The notes below the pieces were generated by a model. The model saw only the letters and a list, made by a program, of their open reading frames with translations. It had not been told where the DNA came from and ran no database searches. This document shows positions 61,417 to 64,000 of a stretch of 64,000 nucleotides of DNA, piece by piece. Both the position numbers and the translations under genes were made by a program. Location of the stretch: NCBI GenBank assembly GCA_012934845.2, contig WNNJ02000839.1, forward strand, positions 1 to 64,000. The letters are read 5' to 3'. Numbering within the stretch: position 1 is the first letter of the stretch; each line of letters begins with the position of its first letter. This DNA is from Pomphorhynchus laevis. Its lineage: Eukaryota; Acanthocephala; Palaeacanthocephala; Echinorhynchida; Pomphorhynchidae.

Positions 61417-61895
61417 GTAAGTTATATATTAGTAAGATGTGCATTACAACTTCTTGTTCAACGCTCCAAGCTTTAGTATGACGTTGTTATAATCAGCTTG
61501 TCACACATTTTAAGGACAGGTAATATAAAATCATGTAGAAGGTTTACAGGGAAGTAGCAATTATAAGTTGACGACTTATCGCTTTACGGAAAGTATAAAG
61601 CTTGAGTTTTCAAGTCTTGATGTGGATCTTGAAAATCCACTGAAGTGGACAAATCAATGTTTATCTACCACATAGCTTGTATAAGCCCATGTTTTTAATA
61701 CGTTCGATCAGTTATTCTTTATCATAATAGGGATTGTTGATCAATCGTTGCGAGATTTGATAAGTTGAACAATTAAGTTTAATCGATAATTACCTTAAAT
61801 TTGTATATAAATTTAGAATGCTAATTGACAGATTTAGATTAAAGTAAAGTTTTTCAAATAGAAAAATCAAATATAAAAATCAATTCTGATAATTT
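61417..61895. other. Downstream of the last ferlin exon found; nothing firm
   Basis: The missing C2G end and tail anchor (a WWP-type motif and a membrane helix) were looked for from here to 64 kb and not seen. Confidence 0.4.
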
Positions 61896-61898
61896 TAA

Positions 61899-62160
61899 AG
61901 AATTATAAAAGCTGTATAAAAAATGGAAAATTTTATTTGATATTTCGCTAACTTCTGTTAGCGAACATTCAAAAGTTATAAAACGGCAAAATTCAAAAGT
62001 TATAAAATTTTGAATTTAGAGATAATTAGAATTAATTTAGAGTTTTTCAGAATTTGCGATTAATTTTGAGTTTTCATAGGCAATTTTCTGAAGATACTGA
62101 CAGAGGTTAGCGAAATATCAAATAAAAGTTTTCTGCTATTTTATACAACTCCATTAATTC
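61899..62160. mobile_element. Hairpin MITE of the same TIR family
   Basis: Left: TTTGATATTTCGCTAACTTCTGTTAGC; right: GACAGAGGTTAGCGAAATATCAAA. The outer ends are more diverged (AAAGCTGTATAAAA / TTTTATACAACTCC). Confidence 0.75.
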
Positions 62161-62959
62161 TTTATATTATGTAATATTATGTAATATTATATTTTTATCT
62201 AATATTAAAATTTATTAACACTTTTTATGTAATTTATTTACACTTTTATTGATCTTTTTACAATTTTCGATCCACAATTTCACTTGCGAATTGCCAAAAT
62301 ATGTTACAAAATATTGATTACATTGTCACACATTGTAAATTTCCAAAATACTGATAATAATTGAATAAATATCATTTATAAAATATTACGAAACGAATTA
62401 AACAGAAAAGATTTTTTTGCTGAAAGTAAAACTAATTATTTTCATTTAATCATTTTTATTAAATAATGAAGCATTCAATGATTTATTGAAATTTTGAATT
62501 TTCTTCAGCAGCTGCTGGCATCGCCAAGAAAACCAAGTTAAAAACAATGAAAAACAATAAATAAAATACACTAAACAGTTTTAAATTTAATTACAGTTTA
62601 ATTCGTTTCGTTATATTTTATAAATTAGATTAATTCAATTTAAATCAATATTTTGAAAATTGTGGATCGCAAATTAAAAACATTAATCGGAGATAATAAC
62701 TAATTGTTAATGTAATTCGACATGAACCGATTCCATCACAAAATAATATTTGACAAATAAAATATGATCTAATAAAATATTATAATAAGTCAAAATATTT
62801 ACTTAAAACATTAAAAAATGTTTACAATTAAGTGATCCGACTTGACAAATGTGATGACCCTTGAGTACCACATTCAAATTTGCTTTAATCACTTCAGTTA
62901 AAAACAGTTAACTTTAATGAAAATACCATTATCAAATTAATAGACTAAAGCTTTAATAA

Positions 62960-63470
62960 TTAAAGAATTATTAAAGCTGGATCAAAGAATAAAGGAAATT
63001 TTTTATTGATACTTCACTAACCTCTGTTCGCATCTTCAGAAAATTACCTGAAGATGTAATTTTCTGAAGATGTTAACCGAGGTTAGTGAAATATTAAATA
63101 AAATTTCCCTATTTTCTTAGATCTAGCTCCAATAATCCTTTATCAATAAATGGATTATTATCAACTATTTAATAGTTCAACTATTAATTTCAACTATTTT
63201 AATTCTTCTCATAAAATGTAATGCTCTTAAAATAGAATTTAAGAGCATTACTGATGAAATCGATAATATTTAAATAGTTGATAATGATCCATTTATTGAT
63301 AAAGAATTATTGGAGCTGGATCAAAGAAAGAAGAAATTATTTTTGATATTTCGCTAACCTCTATTAGCATCTTCAGGAAATTACGTAATTTTCTAAAGAT
63401 GCTAATAGAAGTTAGCGAAATATCAAATAAAATTTTCTTTATCTTTTTGATCCAGCTTCAATAATTTTTT
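62960..63470. mobile_element. Two hairpin MITEs joined by an inverted spacer
   Basis: MITE 62,964-63,141 and MITE 63,303-63,466 each have GCTGGATCAAAG-type ends. The spacer is itself inverted: TTTATCAATAAATGGATTATTATC (63,139) pairs with GATAATGATCCATTTATTGATAAA (63,280), and GCTCTTAAAATAGAATTTAAGAGC forms a central hairpin. Confidence 0.8.
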
Positions 63471-64000
63471 ATCGATAATGAATATCAACTATTTACTGTG
63501 ATTATTATGGTAAATCAATGGAGATAATTGATTTACCTCAATCGATTATCGATTGACGACAAATCAGTATGTATAGTCTTAAAGTTTAAACAGTCTGGTT
63601 TTCATTATTTTAAAATCTGGATGTCGAGGTAATTTCTTATATACGCGCTCTTTAAGAAACATACAACATGAATAAATAAGTGAATTGCATAATAACGAAT
63701 AGCTAGTATGAACACCCTCGTATGATAATAAGTATATATTGCCATGAAAAGTGGCGAAGTCGCAATCATCATTTAGGATTCAGCAACAGCTGATACTGAC
63801 TAATCTTTACTCACAATGCTATATTTTGAAGAATGATCCACGTCAAGTGTTATATTATGGACATTGAAAAACACAAAGTAAATGCAACTAAACCAAATTA
63901 TGTCATTTGATCATTGTGACTCAAGATCATGTTATATTGTTCAAGTAAATATAAAATCATACTTAATTTCTTTAATGGAGTAGTTTGTATTATGCCAGGA
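63471..64000. other. AT-rich end of window, nothing recognised
   Basis: No exon, RNA gene or repeat identified. Confidence 0.4.

Noticed and set aside
59118-59200. Reading on past exon 24 ([19 protein letters not shown]) as ferlin
   Set aside because: The open frame continues into the SINE and the match to C2G is poorer than splicing at GTAATG into the DDFPG exon; kept only as an alternative.
59182-59382. - strand ORF of 66 codons
   Set aside because: It lies within the tRNA-derived SINE and is not coding.

Overview
The window is animal nuclear DNA: strongly AT-rich, intron-bearing, with GT-AG exons of recognisable animal proteins embedded in retrotransposons. The host is an invertebrate I cannot place more closely. 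A permuted (Naiad-like) Penelope-like element, RLE-type LINEs, an RTE/Rex3-like LINE and a CR1/L2-like LINE are all present. A tRNA-like SINE with hammerhead-like pieces recalls flatworm SINEs, but that is weak evidence.

The main result is that most of the window is one host gene on the + strand, a FERLIN (dysferlin/myoferlin/otoferlin family). No long ORF reveals it because it is cut into small exons. I located 25 candidate exons between 10,645 and 61,416, about 3.4 kb of coding sequence, in the family's domain order: FerA, FerB, DysF region, C2D, C2E, the linker with the DWWSKF motif, C2F, and C2G. Most neighbouring exons agree in splice phase. Introns are either tiny (40-56 bp) or very large (up to 7.5 kb) and filled with transposons. 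The N-terminal part (C2A-C2C) and the C-terminal end (rest of C2G, membrane anchor) were not found.

Layout. 1-4.3 kb: two oppositely oriented Naiad-like copies around a GC-richer LINE tail. 4.3-8.7 kb: a decayed RLE-LINE inserted into a Naiad terminal repeat. 8.8-9.4 kb: a fold-back element. 10.6-14.7 kb: ferlin FerA/FerB exons with an intron holding about 19 copies of a 114-bp satellite, each unit with three AP-1-type heptamers. 15-24 kb: RTE scrap, DysF and C2D exons, a hairpin MITE. 24-30.4 kb: one large intron with an uninterrupted 988-codon RLE-LINE ORF (antisense) and an antisense essential-myosin-light-chain-like exon. 30.4-44.5 kb: C2E and linker exons, LINE fragments, a cluster of Naiad terminal repeats, a Naiad-in-Naiad inverted insertion, an antisense Ig-domain fragment. 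44.5-50.6 kb: an intron with a SINE composite and a CR1/L2-like LINE between two ~370-bp direct repeats. 50.7-61.4 kb: C2F/C2G exons plus LINE, SINE and RTE insertions. 61.4-64 kb: hairpin MITEs.

There is no operon-like gene cooperation here. The biology is one membrane-fusion gene carrying a heavy intronic load, plus a detailed record of nested retroelement insertion. All homology calls are from memory of family sequences; no search was run.
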